64,000 bases of DNA from Pelagomonas calceolata (lineage: Eukaryota > Sar > Pelagophyceae > Pelagomonadales > Pelagomonadaceae): NCBI GenBank assembly GCA_918797485.1, contig CAKKNE010000004.1, forward strand, positions 868,001-932,000, written 5' to 3'. Under the pieces are notes generated by a model. That model saw only the letters and a program-made list of their open reading frames with translations, was not told the DNA's origin and did no database searches. Position 1 is the first letter of the stretch; each line of letters begins with the position of its first letter. Position numbers and translations under genes: made by a program. Positions 20,447 through 30,739 of this stretch are shown piece by piece.

Positions 20447-23400
20447 ATGCGGCTCCCGGCGCTCGTACTGCTGGCAGGGGCAGCAGCCGCTGCCACCGAT
20501 GAGTCCTGCGCCGTCCTCGAAACGCAGGGCGCCACCGGCATAGAGGTACGAAGCCTCGACGGCACTTTGATGGGCAACGGCACCGAAGTGTGTCTACCGG
20601 ACGCGCACTACCGCATCACACTGGAGGCCGAGACGTGTCCGCAGCTGACGTGCTTGGTCCCGACTGCGGTGCCTACCCCGATGCCGTCGCCGAGACCGAC
20701 GCCGGCGCCCACGCCGTCGCCGACGCCAGAGCCGACGCTCGGACCGACGACCGAGACGCCCGCGCCCACACCACAACCGTCCGTGGAACCGACGCCCGCG
20801 CCCTCGTCACAACCGACGACCGCAGCGCCCTCCTCAAAACCGACGCAGTCGCCCTGCTCCTCGGACCTCTGCTGGAGCGACAAGACTACGGGTGCTATCG
20901 ACTGCGGTGATTTGGGAGGAGCGCCTTTGGTACTGGAGGCGCCCTGGGACCCGTCGCTGAATGAATACGCATCTCCTCAATTGTCGAAACTTTCGACAGA
21001 TGGAGCGTGGGACGCTTCCTCAACGCTCGCTGCCGTCTTGAACGACAACGGTGGCGTGGCGCTCAAAGTAGCCACGTCTGCCGTGTTCTCTGCCGGTAGT
21101 GATTCGTACGTACTAGGCGCGATCGAGAAGCAGCTCTGCCGGCTAGGTGACGACGTAGTGTGCTTCGCCGGCGAATTGATGGCAGAACCTTCCGCAGCGA
21201 CGGTCTACGAGACGTCCTTCTACTACCTATCGACAGATACCATATACAGAGTTACCTCACTAGCCAATGAAGAACCAATATTTGGGAGCGCCGGTCTATC
21301 AATAAACGCCGCTTTGCTGGACGGGACGCTCGATGCCATCGCCGCCATCGAGGTCGACGACGCCGCTTACCTCGTGGGACTGTCGTCGAGCTTCAAGGTA
21401 CTACTCATAAGACTGCATCCCGACACGCACGCCCCGGCCACATACTCAATACTAGATAGCACGGTGGACTGGGGCTCTTCCACTGAACACAGTGTGACCT
21501 TTGGGGGAGCTTACGGCTTCGACGGGAGAGCTTTATTTGCGGCAAAAGAAGGTGGTCTGTTCGAGGCAACTCTCGGTAGTATACCGGACGCCTGCTGGCA
21601 CGCCGACGCATCAGCGTCCTTGTGCTCGGCTACGGTCGACGTCACGCGCCTCGCGGATACGGACACGTACGACGGTCTCGGGCTGAATTGTCCTGGACCC
21701 TTTACGTTACTCGACTCGGAGGCACCTACAATGTCACCGACGTATCCGGAATGCCTCTCTCAAATCTGTTGGGACACCGATATAACACCCTGGGACTGCA
21801 ATTCTGATGATGGGCCCGCCGCGCTCGCAAAAACGACGAGCGGCGACTACGAGCACTGGAGCATCGCGAGACATGATGGTGAATGGGAGCACGCCGAGGA
21901 CCTTCCGAATGCTGTCGGGTATGATGCTGCTGGTTTGTTGGAAGGCGACGACGGCTACTACGCTGTCGCGGCGCTCAACCGGAGTCTTTGTAGATTCGAC
22001 GAGGACCACGTCGAGTGCTTCTCGGGTTCGTTGCGCACGAAGCCGACGGCGGGCACCGTCCTCGGTTCAACATACTACTACTCCTCGGCCACGACACTGT
22101 ACCGCGTGTCACATGTAAACACGGACACACCTACTATTGTTGATACTGGCTTCTCCTTGCCGTTCGGTGTCGGCGACTGGGTGGCGGTGGACGAAGCGTT
22201 ACACGGCGAGACGATCGTCGGGGACGGCCAGGGGTCCACGGCCTACCTGATTGGTGTTTCAGAGACGCTGGAGATTGTGGCGGTGACCCTGTCCAACGGT
22301 TTACCGACATCCTACGCCACCGTAACAGCAACAGGAGCGACGGGCCCCTTCAACGCGGGCTGGGCCATCTACGACGAGGAGGAGGAGGCGACGCGTATCG
22401 TCTTCGCGGGAAGTGATGGCGTCTACGAGGTCCCCGCATTTTCTACGTCTTCATCATCAGTAGCTTTGATACGAGTGGGCGACGCCATCGCCTTCGATGT
22501 CTACGACGGGTTGAGCTGCCCCCAAATGTCTCATCTGAGCGATGTTTTTGAGTCGCGAGCACCGACCGAGGCGCCCACGACTCGACCTTCGTTGACTCCT
22601 TCCTCCGTACCTTCCTCAAAACCCACGAACCCCACCGTGGCACCTTCCCTAGGCTGCGTCGCGCGAGGCACGTCGTCGTGCTCTGGACCCTCTACGTCAA
22701 TCAGTTCAATTGACTGCCAGAACGGAAATGCCTTCCAGTCGCACTCGTCCGACGGCACTAATGCGATCTACGGCTACAACCTAGCTCTATCGTCCGGTGG
22801 TTATGATTTCGTCTTCGGTCCCGGTACGTCGATCGACGCCCTCGGGGTGTTGGAGCTGAGCGACGGAGCTTGGTTGTTTGGCGCTTCACAGGACAAACTC
22901 TGCGCCCTGAATGCTGGTGAAAGTGAATGCTTTTCCACATCATTGATCAATGAGCCGGACGCTGGTACAGTAACGGGTACGTCGTATTACTACGCTTCAT
23001 CACTGGGCGATGGAGATCAATCCATACATTTCGTGCAAGACATCCACTCGGACGCTCCAACCTTCATCACCGACGCTAGTTCACGTTTAGTCATCGCCGA
23101 AGAGGCGTCGAACGGCGTCAAGCTCTTCGCTGGTGTTATTGGTGATATCGCTTCGACTGTGTTAATAGACGACGGTAAAGAGGATAGGACCTATTTGATC
23201 GGTCTCGGGCAGCGCTTCGAGGTCCTCGTGATTCGTCTTGGGACTGATGGGTACCCGGAAGCCTACGCCGTGCTTGATAGTACGCATACGATCGATCCCG
23301 AGAGCTATGGCTTGGACGACGAGGAGCACGAATTTGGCAGTGCCTTTTCTTATAATGATGGGGTCTTCTTCGGCGGGGACGATGACATAGGCGTCTTCCA

Positions 23401-24751
23401 ACTAAGTCTGCCGCTGACCGTTCCTACGAATTGTTGGAATACTGGTACCAGTACGAGCACGCATGCGGCCTGCGACGGCGCCACGGCGTCTCTCGCAAAA
23501 GTGCGCGACCTGGCCTTGACCGGGAGTGGTGTGGACGGCTTCAACTGCCCTTCATTTGATGCATTGTCAAGGGCGCCGACTCCGGCGCCCGTCGCGGCAC
23601 GACGGCTGACGTCGACGTGCGCCTATTATGTTGATTGGGGTACCTGTAGCGTGTCGAGCGGTTCTTTATCCGTTTCTGGCTCGTTGCGCCTTGCCGGCTT
23701 CTCGGCAGCCGAGTGCTCGACGCAGTGGCTCAGTGTCTTGACGCGGACGATCGCCAATGCCTTGAGTGTTGGTGATGATGCCGTGACGAACGTGGCCTGC
23801 GGCTCGCGACGGAGACGGCTGGCGGCGTCCGATTCCTCTGTAGTCACTTATGACGCGGCGCTGGACGCGTCAACCGCGCCGGCGGACGTAAACGTCGCGT
23901 CCGCGCTCATCGGAGGCAACGCCACGGCGCTCCGAATGGTGCTCGCCGACGCGCTCGAAACGGCGTTCACGCCGGCCGGAGCTCTAGATGCTGCTCTGGA
24001 TTCGGCCGCCTCGTCACTGAGTGACGAGGGCGTCGACCTTGCCAGTGTCCAAACGCTCCTGAATCGGACCGTGACTGCAAACTGCTTCGAGGACTGCTCC
24101 ATTACGAGTAGTGGCGGTGGCTCATCGAGGAACAAGAAGAAGGACCGGCTCTGGTGGCTGACGGACCTCAGAATTATTTTACCGGTCTGTGCCGGTTTGC
24201 TCTTGATCTTGGTTGCTGTACTATACAGGAAGCGCCAGACGTCGCAGAAAGATAGTGAAGAGGCGAAGCACGACGAGGGCGTCGCGGAACGACGGTTGAG
24301 GTTCGACGAGGAGGATTTGGTTGAAGAGGAGCGGAAGGAGGCGCCGTCGTCAGATGATGATGTGGAGGCGCCGCCGCCGCCGCTACCACCTCGCTCTCGA
24401 GATCATACCACTCCGAGACGTCGGGTCGAAGAGGTCGATGATCCTAGATCACCTCGGCCCAATAGAAGCCCGGTGCCCATGACCTGGGGCGACGCTGATA
24501 GGGAAGCGCGGTCGCCGGCGGCGCCGACGCCCGTGCTCTATCTCGGCGACGAGGAAGACGCGGATGATGGCTCGGCCTTCGGCGACGACGACGTCGTGCC
24601 GCCGCCGCCGCCGCCGCTGCCGTCCGAGCTGTCGACGGGGCGCCCCGAGCCGTCCGTGCCGCGGCCTCCTCGCACAGAAGAATACTTCGGCGCGAACGTT
24701 TATGATCGGTCGCCGCGGCCGGACGAGCCGGGGGGGAGGCTGTTCATCTAA
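20447..24751 (+). CDS. Type I membrane protein with three repeated extracellular modules
   Basis: 1434 residues from ATG 20447, chosen because it opens a signal peptide (MRLPALVLLAGAAAAA). A Pro/Thr linker (PTPSPTPEPTLGPT) leads into three homologous modules of about 270-300 residues, near 20.86-21.70, 21.75-22.52 and 22.65-23.56 kb. Each has a cysteine-rich opening, then LCRxxxDxVxCFxG, a tyrosine block (FYYLST, TYYYSS, SYYYAS), YLxGLSxxFxVLxIRL and a closing GLxCP. The spacing suggests beta-propeller-like blades. A serine-rich, SEA-like region with RRRRL follows. A single TM segment (LPVCAGLLLILVAVLY) precedes a cytoplasmic tail with acidic and polyproline stretches (PPPPPPLP) that could bind SH3/WW proteins. 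Surface receptor or adhesin-like; ligand unknown. Intronless. Confidence 0.75.
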   Translation: MRLPALVLLAGAAAAATDESCAVLETQGATGIEVRSLDGTLMGNGTEVCLPDAHYRITLEAETCPQLTCLVPTAVPTPMPSPRPTPAPTPSPTPEPTLGPTTETPAPTPQPSVEPTPAPSSQPTTAAPSSKPTQSPCSSDLCWSDKTTGAIDCGDLGGAPLVLEAPWDPSLNEYASPQLSKLSTDGAWDASSTLAAVLNDNGGVALKVATSAVFSAGSDSYVLGAIEKQLCRLGDDVVCFAGELMAEPSAATVYETSFYYLSTDTIYRVTSLANEEPIFGSAGLSINAALLDGTLDAIAAIEVDDAAYLVGLSSSFKVLLIRLHPDTHAPATYSILDSTVDWGSSTEHSVTFGGAYGFDGRALFAAKEGGLFEATLGSIPDACWHADASASLCSATVDVTRLADTDTYDGLGLNCPGPFTLLDSEAPTMSPTYPECLSQICWDTDITPWDCNSDDGPAALAKTTSGDYEHWSIARHDGEWEHAEDLPNAVGYDAAGLLEGDDGYYAVAALNRSLCRFDEDHVECFSGSLRTKPTAGTVLGSTYYYSSATTLYRVSHVNTDTPTIVDTGFSLPFGVGDWVAVDEALHGETIVGDGQGSTAYLIGVSETLEIVAVTLSNGLPTSYATVTATGATGPFNAGWAIYDEEEEATRIVFAGSDGVYEVPAFSTSSSSVALIRVGDAIAFDVYDGLSCPQMSHLSDVFESRAPTEAPTTRPSLTPSSVPSSKPTNPTVAPSLGCVARGTSSCSGPSTSISSIDCQNGNAFQSHSSDGTNAIYGYNLALSSGGYDFVFGPGTSIDALGVLELSDGAWLFGASQDKLCALNAGESECFSTSLINEPDAGTVTGTSYYYASSLGDGDQSIHFVQDIHSDAPTFITDASSRLVIAEEASNGVKLFAGVIGDIASTVLIDDGKEDRTYLIGLGQRFEVLVIRLGTDGYPEAYAVLDSTHTIDPESYGLDDEEHEFGSAFSYNDGVFFGGDDDIGVFQLSLPLTVPTNCWNTGTSTSTHAACDGATASLAKVRDLALTGSGVDGFNCPSFDALSRAPTPAPVAARRLTSTCAYYVDWGTCSVSSGSLSVSGSLRLAGFSAAECSTQWLSVLTRTIANALSVGDDAVTNVACGSRRRRLAASDSSVVTYDAALDASTAPADVNVASALIGGNATALRMVLADALETAFTPAGALDAALDSAASSLSDEGVDLASVQTLLNRTVTANCFEDCSITSSGGGSSRNKKKDRLWWLTDLRIILPVCAGLLLILVAVLYRKRQTSQKDSEEAKHDEGVAERRLRFDEEDLVEEERKEAPSSDDDVEAPPPPLPPRSRDHTTPRRRVEEVDDPRSPRPNRSPVPMTWGDADREARSPAAPTPVLYLGDEEDADDGSAFGDDDVVPPPPPPLPSELSTGRPEPSVPRPPRTEEYFGANVYDRSPRPDEPGGRLFI

Positions 24752-24800
24752 GGCATGAGCTGTCCAACTACCGTTCACTTGCGCCGGTAGTCGATGTTAC

Positions 24801-24858
24801 GGTGCTAGTACTAGTGGGCGCCGGTTGCGCGCGTGAGCTAGCGGAGTAAGACACTAGC
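24801..24858 (+). promoter_or_regulatory. Paired intergenic elements: GGTGCTAG..ACTAGTGGGCG and GCTAGC..GACACTAGC, copy 2
   Basis: GGTGCTAGTACTAGTGGGCG (24801-24820) is followed 16 bp later by GCTAGCGGAGTAAGACACTAGC (24837-24858). It lies 189 bp before the ATG at 25026. The same pair, in the same order, occurs at 47.9-48.0 kb. Confidence 0.6.
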
Positions 24859-25025
24859 AAGCCAAGCTTAAACCGCGGCAGCGCGAACGAGCGCTGCAGT
24901 GGTACCCTGCGTGTTTTGTTTGATTATCTTGCAGCGCATCGCTAGATCACAGCCGCGAGAGCGCCGCAGCATTTCTGCCTGTGCCGGCATTTTGACGCCA
25001 CTGCCGCGCGCGACGCGCAGAAGCC

Positions 25026-25985
25026 ATGGCCGTCAAGGACGACGACGACGACGACGCGCCAGCCGTGAAGGACGAGCCCGTCAAGCTCGAGCACGACAAG
25101 CCGGCCAAGGCGCCCTCGATGGCCAAGCCCGCGAAAGCACCAGCTTTGGGACCGAAGAGCGCGCCGAAGCCGCCCAAGCCCCCACCACCCAAGGCGGATG
25201 GCCTCTTCGCCAAGGCCGCGGCGGCGAAGAAGGCCGCCGAGGCGTTCCGGCAGCGGCGCCAACGCGTGAATCCCGCGAGGCCCGGCGATAAACCCGTACC
25301 AAAGAGGAATCTTGGAGATCGCATCAAGTACCTCAAGCCCAAGCGCCTGAAGTCCCTCCAGCACAAGTTGCTGGACGAAGGGCTGTCGCTCGGCGCGGTA
25401 GGCATCGCGTGCGCCCTACTCGTCTTCCTCTTGGCGTGGTGTCGGAGGCGCTACCGGAGAAAGAGGCGGGGCCTGCCCCTCCACACCGGCGGTGGGAAGG
25501 GCCACAAGCAGCGGGGCCTCTTCGGCCCTTCGGAGGTCGTTCCCAACGACGTCCAACAAGCCTGCCGGACCAACCGGTCGACCGTCGTCGAGGCCTGGCT
25601 GCGGCGGTGCGGGTCGCCGGACGCGCGGGCCTCGGACGCGCCGCGACGGAGCGTGCTGCACATCGCCGCGGCGCATGGCGCGGCGAACGTCTGCCGAGCC
25701 GCGTTGCTCGCGGGAGCGGACCCCAATCTGTGTGATGACGCGGGCGACCGGCCGTTACATTTAGCGGCGGCGAGCGGTAGTGGAGCGTGCGTCAAGGTTC
25801 TGTTGGACCACGGCGCCGACGCGTCTTTGCCCGATGCCCTTGGTCAAGATGCGAAGACGCGCGCAAGGAACGCGGGGAACACGGGCTGCGGTTTATTAAT
25901 CTCGAAGCGGCTGGCGGCGCAGTCGCGCGCGGACACGCGGATCGCCTTTCGAGGTCCGCGGTCGGACGACCGGCACCAGGCGTAA
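25026..25985 (+). CDS. Single-pass membrane protein with ankyrin repeats
   Basis: 319 residues. The first 110 are Lys/Pro/Ala-rich and low in complexity (KPAKAPSMAKPAKAPALGPK). One hydrophobic segment (LGAVGIACALLVFLLAWC, about residues 122-139) is followed by an Arg/Lys cluster (RRRYRRKRRG), fixing a likely cytosolic C-terminus. About three ankyrin repeats follow (SVLHIAAAHGAANVCRAALL, then RPLHLAAASGSGACVKVLLD). Probably a membrane-tethered adaptor; partner unknown. The gene is intronless and converges on the aldo/keto reductase, with 15 bp between stops. Confidence 0.75.
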   Translation: MAVKDDDDDDAPAVKDEPVKLEHDKPAKAPSMAKPAKAPALGPKSAPKPPKPPPPKADGLFAKAAAAKKAAEAFRQRRQRVNPARPGDKPVPKRNLGDRIKYLKPKRLKSLQHKLLDEGLSLGAVGIACALLVFLLAWCRRRYRRKRRGLPLHTGGGKGHKQRGLFGPSEVVPNDVQQACRTNRSTVVEAWLRRCGSPDARASDAPRRSVLHIAAAHGAANVCRAALLAGADPNLCDDAGDRPLHLAAASGSGACVKVLLDHGADASLPDALGQDAKTRARNAGNTGCGLLISKRLAAQSRADTRIAFRGPRSDDRHQA

Positions 25986-26000
25986 TACAGTATCACAATA

Positions 26001-27063
26001 TTAATGCTCCATGCGGTGGTGCCGCCGCCGCTTCTTCGCCGGGGCGGCGTCGCGCCACGGCGTCCGCGCCTCGTCGTCGCCGTACTTGTTCGGACCGCGC
26101 GGGCTCCACCAGCCGTCCGGCGCGGCGGACGCGTCGATACGGGAAACTTCGCTCGGCGTCAATTGTTCGAGTGTCTGGAGGTTCTCGGCGATGTGCGCCG
26201 GCGTCGAGGAACCGGGGATCACGGCGCAGCCCTTGGCACGCGCCCACGCCAATAGCACGGAATTGACTGAAACACCACGCTCGCGCGCGATGCGTGCGAC
26301 GGCGCTCCCGGCGAGGTCGTTGGTGGAAAAGCGGGCGCCGCCGAGCGAGTTGTATGCAGTGACGACAACACCCTGGCCCGCCCAGGCCGCGACGGCGGCG
26401 TGCCACGCTGCCGAGCTCCACGGGTGGTATTGAATTTGGTTCACCTCGGGCAGCTCGCCCGTGGCCTCCACGAGATCATTGATCTCGCCGGCGTTGAAAT
26501 TGCTGACGCCGATGGCGCGCACCTTGCCTGTGCGCACATCAACCAGTCACGACGACGCGTCGATGGCGTCAAGGTCACTGCGCCTTACCTGCCTTCCTCG
26601 CGTCGATGAGCGCCTTCCAGACCGCTATGGCCTTTTCTTTACCCATTTTGGGGCTGTGGATGAGGACGAGGTCCAGGTAGGTTGTACCGATCTCCTGCAG
26701 GATGTTGTCGACGGCCGCGAGGCCCTTGGCGTAGCTGTTCACGGTGCCGCTTGCGAGCTTGGACGTGATCCAGACGTCCTCCCGCTTGACGCCCGACGCG
26801 CGCAGGGCCTCGCCGATCTCCTCGTGGTTGCGGTACGCCATCGCCGTGTCGATGAGGCGACCGCCCACTCGGAGGTACTCCTTCGTCGCATCGATGATGG
26901 GCTGGCCGCGGGCCGTTTTTCGACAGCACGTGCCGAGGCCGTTCGCGGGCATGCGCAGACCGCTTCGGAGTCGTATGGTGTCCTCGTTCGCATGCGCGAC
27001 GAGCAATGCGGCCCAGCCGATGAGCCGCGCGAGCGCCGCGCGTCGACTTGTGGGCACGGCCAT
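26001..27063 (-). CDS. Aldo/keto reductase with a 61-bp intron
   Basis: Two exons, 27063-26589 and 26527-26001, joined across a 61-bp GTAAGG...GCACAG intron (26528-26588) that keeps frame through DARKAGKVRAIGVSNF. The catalytic tetrad is visible: Asp and Tyr in LIDTAMAYRNHEEIG, Lys in WITSKLA, His in LVLIHSPKM. The GVSNFN and YNSLGG motifs and the NADP-site IPGSSTP are also present. The family reduces aldehydes and ketones with NADPH. The chosen ATG begins a hydrophobic N-terminus (ALARLIGWAALLVAHA) that may be a signal or targeting peptide; an in-frame ATG 19 codons upstream is possible. The basic C-terminus (AKKRRRHHRMEH) is unusual. The intron core TGACGCCATCGACGCGTCG matches the introner family of the 10-18 kb gene. 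Confidence 0.88.
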
Positions 27064-27277
27064 AGACGTCGTGCGCCAGCCAAGGGATCCACTGATCGTG
27101 AATATAGATTGCAATCGCAACCCTAAACGCGCAAGAGAGGCAGCCTGTAGATCGTGAATAGTTATAGATGCCCAATGTCACTCGACTGCGACACGCGCAA
27201 GAATTGCAGTGCAAAACGACGACAACGGTCCAGATCACGGTGCGGCCTGGCCCCAAAGCTAGCCAGCCAAAAACGGT

Positions 27278-27303
27278 GCTAGCGTGCTGTAAGACACACT
27301 AGC
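27278..27303 (+). promoter_or_regulatory. Recurrent GCTAGC...CACTAGC element, copy 3
   Basis: GCTAGCGTGCTGTAAGACACACTAGCC lies 208 bp before the ATG at 27486, preceded by a partial AACGGTGCTAG motif. It sits between two divergent genes. Confidence 0.55.
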
Positions 27304-27485
27304 CACGCCGGCGCCCGGCCATTTTCATGCCGTAGTTTAAATCGAGGCCCCACAATCGTTCGAATAACCTCCGCCAGTGGATCTCGACAGCGCCGGCCGG
27401 CCGCACCCGAAGCCGCGACGCCGCGCGAGGACACCCACTGACAGCCAGGCGACCGCTGCGCGCGCGCGAGCGCCACCAGCAAAAT

Positions 27486-28373
27486 ATGGCCGACCAGCAA
27501 GAGCCGCCGATATGGGTCGACGAGCTCGTCGCGCGCAACGAAGAACTGCTGAAAGCCGTCGCCGAGAACCAAGCTTTAGGGCGACTCGCGGACGCCGTCG
27601 CGTACCAGGAGCTCTTCCAACAAAACGTCTTGAAATTGGCGACGTTCTGCGACCTGTCCAATGAAGTTTTGGACAGTGGTGACGCGACGCTGGGCGGTGT
27701 GGTCAATCGGCAGGATGCCACGGTCCAGCAGCGCGTCAGTCAAATTACGGATGAGAAGGAGCTCGAGAATCTCGTCGAGCAGATCCCCTGCGCGCAATGT
27801 AAAAGATTGCGAATCGGAGGGAACATCTGCCGCGGGTTACCTCCCGATGGCAAAGGTCATTTGGCGCCGAATTGGGACTACCGCGAAGGCCCCGAAGTTG
27901 CTGCTGCTGCTCCTTTGGGGAACGCGCGCGACGAGGCGGCCCGGTTGCGGGAGTTCTCGCGGCGGATGGAGGCGACGTCCGCTCCGCCTCGCGTCGCCAT
28001 CCCGGAGGCGCCGTCGGTGCGCCGCCAGGAGACGACGTCCCAGTCGCACCGGCGGCGCTGGTCCGAGGCCGAGAAAGCATTATGTGCGCAGGGCATGGAG
28101 CGCTTCGGCGAGAAGGCCCACAAGAAAATCGCCGAATTGATCAAGACGCGGACCGCCGCGCAAGTCCGGACCTACATCGCCAAACAAAGGAAGGCCGTGG
28201 CGAAGCCCCGCGCGCCGGCGCCCGCGGCCCGGGCGCCGGCGCCGGCGGCCCGCGCGCCGGCGCCGGCTGCTCGGGCGCCGGCGTCGCCACCTAGGGCGCG
28301 GCCGCCGCCCGGCGCCGCGCCGCTCGGGCCCGCGACGCTGACGCCCGGTGGCTCCGTCGTGCCGGGTAAATGA
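27486..28373 (+). CDS. SS18/GIF-like + SANT domain protein
   Basis: 295 residues, one exon. Residues about 13-57 (ELLKAVAENQALGRLADAVA, then YQELFQQNVLKLATFCD) match the SNH domain of SS18 and plant GIF proteins, which has the pattern ENxxLIxxIxExQNxGRxxExxxYQxxLxxNLxxLAxxxD. The family joins SWI/SNF remodellers and transcription factors. Residues about 186-235 (RRRWSEAEKALCAQGMERFG, then AAQVRTYIAKQRKA) are a SANT/Myb repeat of the SHAQKYF-like kind. A CxxC-xn-C stretch lies between them. The C-terminus is a tandem PAARAPA repeat. The pairing suggests a chromatin co-activator that carries its own DNA- or histone-binding domain. The SNH call is by motif only. Confidence 0.75.
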   Translation: MADQQEPPIWVDELVARNEELLKAVAENQALGRLADAVAYQELFQQNVLKLATFCDLSNEVLDSGDATLGGVVNRQDATVQQRVSQITDEKELENLVEQIPCAQCKRLRIGGNICRGLPPDGKGHLAPNWDYREGPEVAAAAPLGNARDEAARLREFSRRMEATSAPPRVAIPEAPSVRRQETTSQSHRRRWSEAEKALCAQGMERFGEKAHKKIAELIKTRTAAQVRTYIAKQRKAVAKPRAPAPAARAPAPAARAPAPAARAPASPPRARPPPGAAPLGPATLTPGGSVVPGK

Positions 28374-28669
28374 GTTGTGTGTGTAGTCCTCTGTGCGACG
28401 GCGTCTCGATCGCTAGCGGCCTGTGGGCCGGGAGCCGGGGCGCGGCGTGGTAATGTTTTCGTTCGTACTTGTCGCGCTCAAGTTGATGGCGTTTTTTGCA
28501 AACAAACCAGGCACTGCCGTGTAGAAGGTCCTCAACGCTGCCGGACGAATGGTAAGATGCAACTTTTTGCTTGTCAACGGGGGGCTTCTCTCTTTCTGTA
28601 TCTTGTAGAGGAGAGCAGATCCGACCGCAATAGCCTGCCGCCGGCACTCGAAGGGAGCAGCAGCTAGCA

Positions 28670-30363
28670 ATGGATATGGACGACGAGCAGCCCCTCATGG
28701 CACCGACGGAGCAGCAGCCGCTCGTCGGGAAGCAAACTACATGGTCCCGCCGGACGCTTGCCCTGGGCGCCCTCTTCGGCGCGTCCCTGCTCCTGGGCGC
28801 CGCGGTCTCGGCGCGGACGGCGCCGGCCGCGGCCGCGCCGGCCGGCAAGCGCGCGGCGTTCAACACGAGGACGGGCGAGCTGGTCCCCAAGGACTACGAG
28901 ACTGCCGCTCCGATCGAGAACAATTACCTGCGCCAGCGCACCAGGCTCGAGGCCGCCATCCGCGTGGCGTTCGAGAAGGTGCACGGCCGCGCGCCCACGG
29001 CCGGCGAGCTCCGGGCCCTGGTGGAGGACCCGGGCGGCGGCGTGCGCGTGAGCCACCCCGAGCTCGTGGCGGCCAACCCGGACCTTGTGAGCCCGGACAT
29101 CAGCTCCGGGTGCCTCACGCTGCGCGGCGACTTCGTCTGCACGCAGGAGCTCCTAGCAAACCCCGAGCTGTATTTGTGGTTCGGCCTCGACTTCGACCAC
29201 GACGCAGGCTTCTGCTATGGGCCCGATGGCGTGAACCTAGACTTTAGTTTTGATATCACGGCGGGGGTCTGCCTGTCGGGCGCCCCAGGGGACCCAGTAG
29301 AATTTGCCAAAGAAAGCGTTGTATACGCAGAACCCGTATTCGGCACATATGCATTATTGGAGGTCGGCGTCGGCGCACAGATCATCAATTTTGATCTCGA
29401 GGAGTCGCTCCGCCAGAAGGCGGTGCGGGACCGGGCGGCGCTCGACGCCGCCATGGCGAGACTCACGGCGGACGGCCACGACGCCGCCAAATTCGGACAA
29501 CTCGCCGACGCGTTCTTTCAGCGAGAGAAGGGCCGGGCCCTCACGGAGGCGGAGCGGCCCGGGGCCTACAAGGAGTTCGCCGCGAAGCTCGGCGCCGCGC
29601 GGGCGAAGAAGGCGGCGGCCGGCGCTACGAAGGCGGACAAGCCCGAGTTCTTCTGGGGCGACGACGTCATCGGGCTTTGGGACGACGGCGGGTGTTTTGC
29701 AGCGTCCTTTGTTCTTTGCTCGTCCTCGCGTCCGCCCGTGGCTTTGCGAGCCGGAGTCGCGTGATGGCGTATTTCTACACAGGAGCTGGTTCTGGGACGA
29801 TTGGGAGATCTCCATCGACGATTGGTTCGACACCACACTCAAGTGCGAGCAGTACCCGTACTGCGGCGCCCCGCCGGGGCAGGACCCCGAGGACTACTGC
29901 CCGAACGGCCTGGCCAAGGTCGAGGTGCGCATCCCCGTCATCGCCCAGGTCGGTTCCTCCGGGCCTGGCGAGCTCAGTGCCGGTACGCCCACGCTCGAAA
30001 CGGGCTTCGGCTCCATCGACGTCGAGTTCGCGGCCGTGCGAAAGTAAAAATTTCGGGCGCCCGGTGCCATCGACGCGACTTTCCCGCCGAGAACCGACTG
30101 GTCGATCTCCACGCAGGTTCTATGGCAAGGCAGGCGTGACGGCGGGTGCCCTCTTTCTCATGGCCGCCGGCGTCGAGGGCAAGATCTCGACGGAGTGCAA
30201 CCTGAGCGGCTGCGGGTCGCCGGGGCTGGGGATCTGCGCGTTCGCCGAGCTCGCCTTCCCCGACATCGACCTGCCGAGCTGGGACCTCTGCGGCAACGAG
30301 ATCGGGTTCGACGACCTCGAACTCCCGAGCCTCGGCGCCGAGGTGTGCTACGACGTTATCTGA
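28670..30363 (+). CDS. Type II membrane-anchored cysteine-containing protein, unknown family
   Basis: Three exons keep frame: 28670-29691, 29783-30043, 30117-30363, with 91-bp and 73-bp introns ending ACACAG and CACGCAG. About 509 residues. A cytosolic head is followed by one hydrophobic segment (LALGALFGASLLLGAAV, about 30-46) and then a long non-cytosolic part. It contains regularly spaced cysteines (SSGCLTLRGDFVCTQE, DAGFCYGPDG, ITAGVCLSG, CEQYPYCGAP, CNLSGCGSPGLGICAF), a charged helix, and Trp/Asp-rich SWFWDDWEISIDDWF. No match I can name. Disulphide-bonded extracellular or lumenal protein is the best reading. Both introns carry the introner-style acceptor, and the second contains GGTGCCATCGACGCGAC. 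Confidence 0.75.
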
Positions 30364-30739
30364 CCGACTCCCCACCCGGGCGGCCAGGCCACGAAAGAGA
30401 CAACCGCTACCCCCCCCCCTTCTGGATGCCACCTCGCTTGTGTACGCAAACAACGTCGCTGGGAGTTTTCTAACCCCATATTTTTCCAGGGACCCCTGAA
30501 GAGGTGTGGTAGGTAGTGTCATGCCACCGGGGGTAGTCCCGCCCGGCCGCCTCCTAGGATCCTGGCTGAGAAGCAGCGATCTCGGCCGCAGCCCCACGCC
30601 GGTTTTTTGCTGCGCGCCGGTTCGAGCGCCGTCTCGGGCACGGCCGATTGCCATCCCGTCGCGCTGCTGCTGGCCGGCGCTGCTGCTGCCGACGCTGCTG
30701 CCGACGCTGTGAGGTCCCAAGGGTTTGTCCTGCAACCCC
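30364..30739. other. Spacer, no gene seen
   Basis: A CCCCCCCCC run lies near 30410 and GTGGTAGGTAGTGTC near 30505. Two GCTGCTGC-rich stretches (30660-30710) precede the small membrane gene. Nothing convincing is encoded. Confidence 0.4.
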
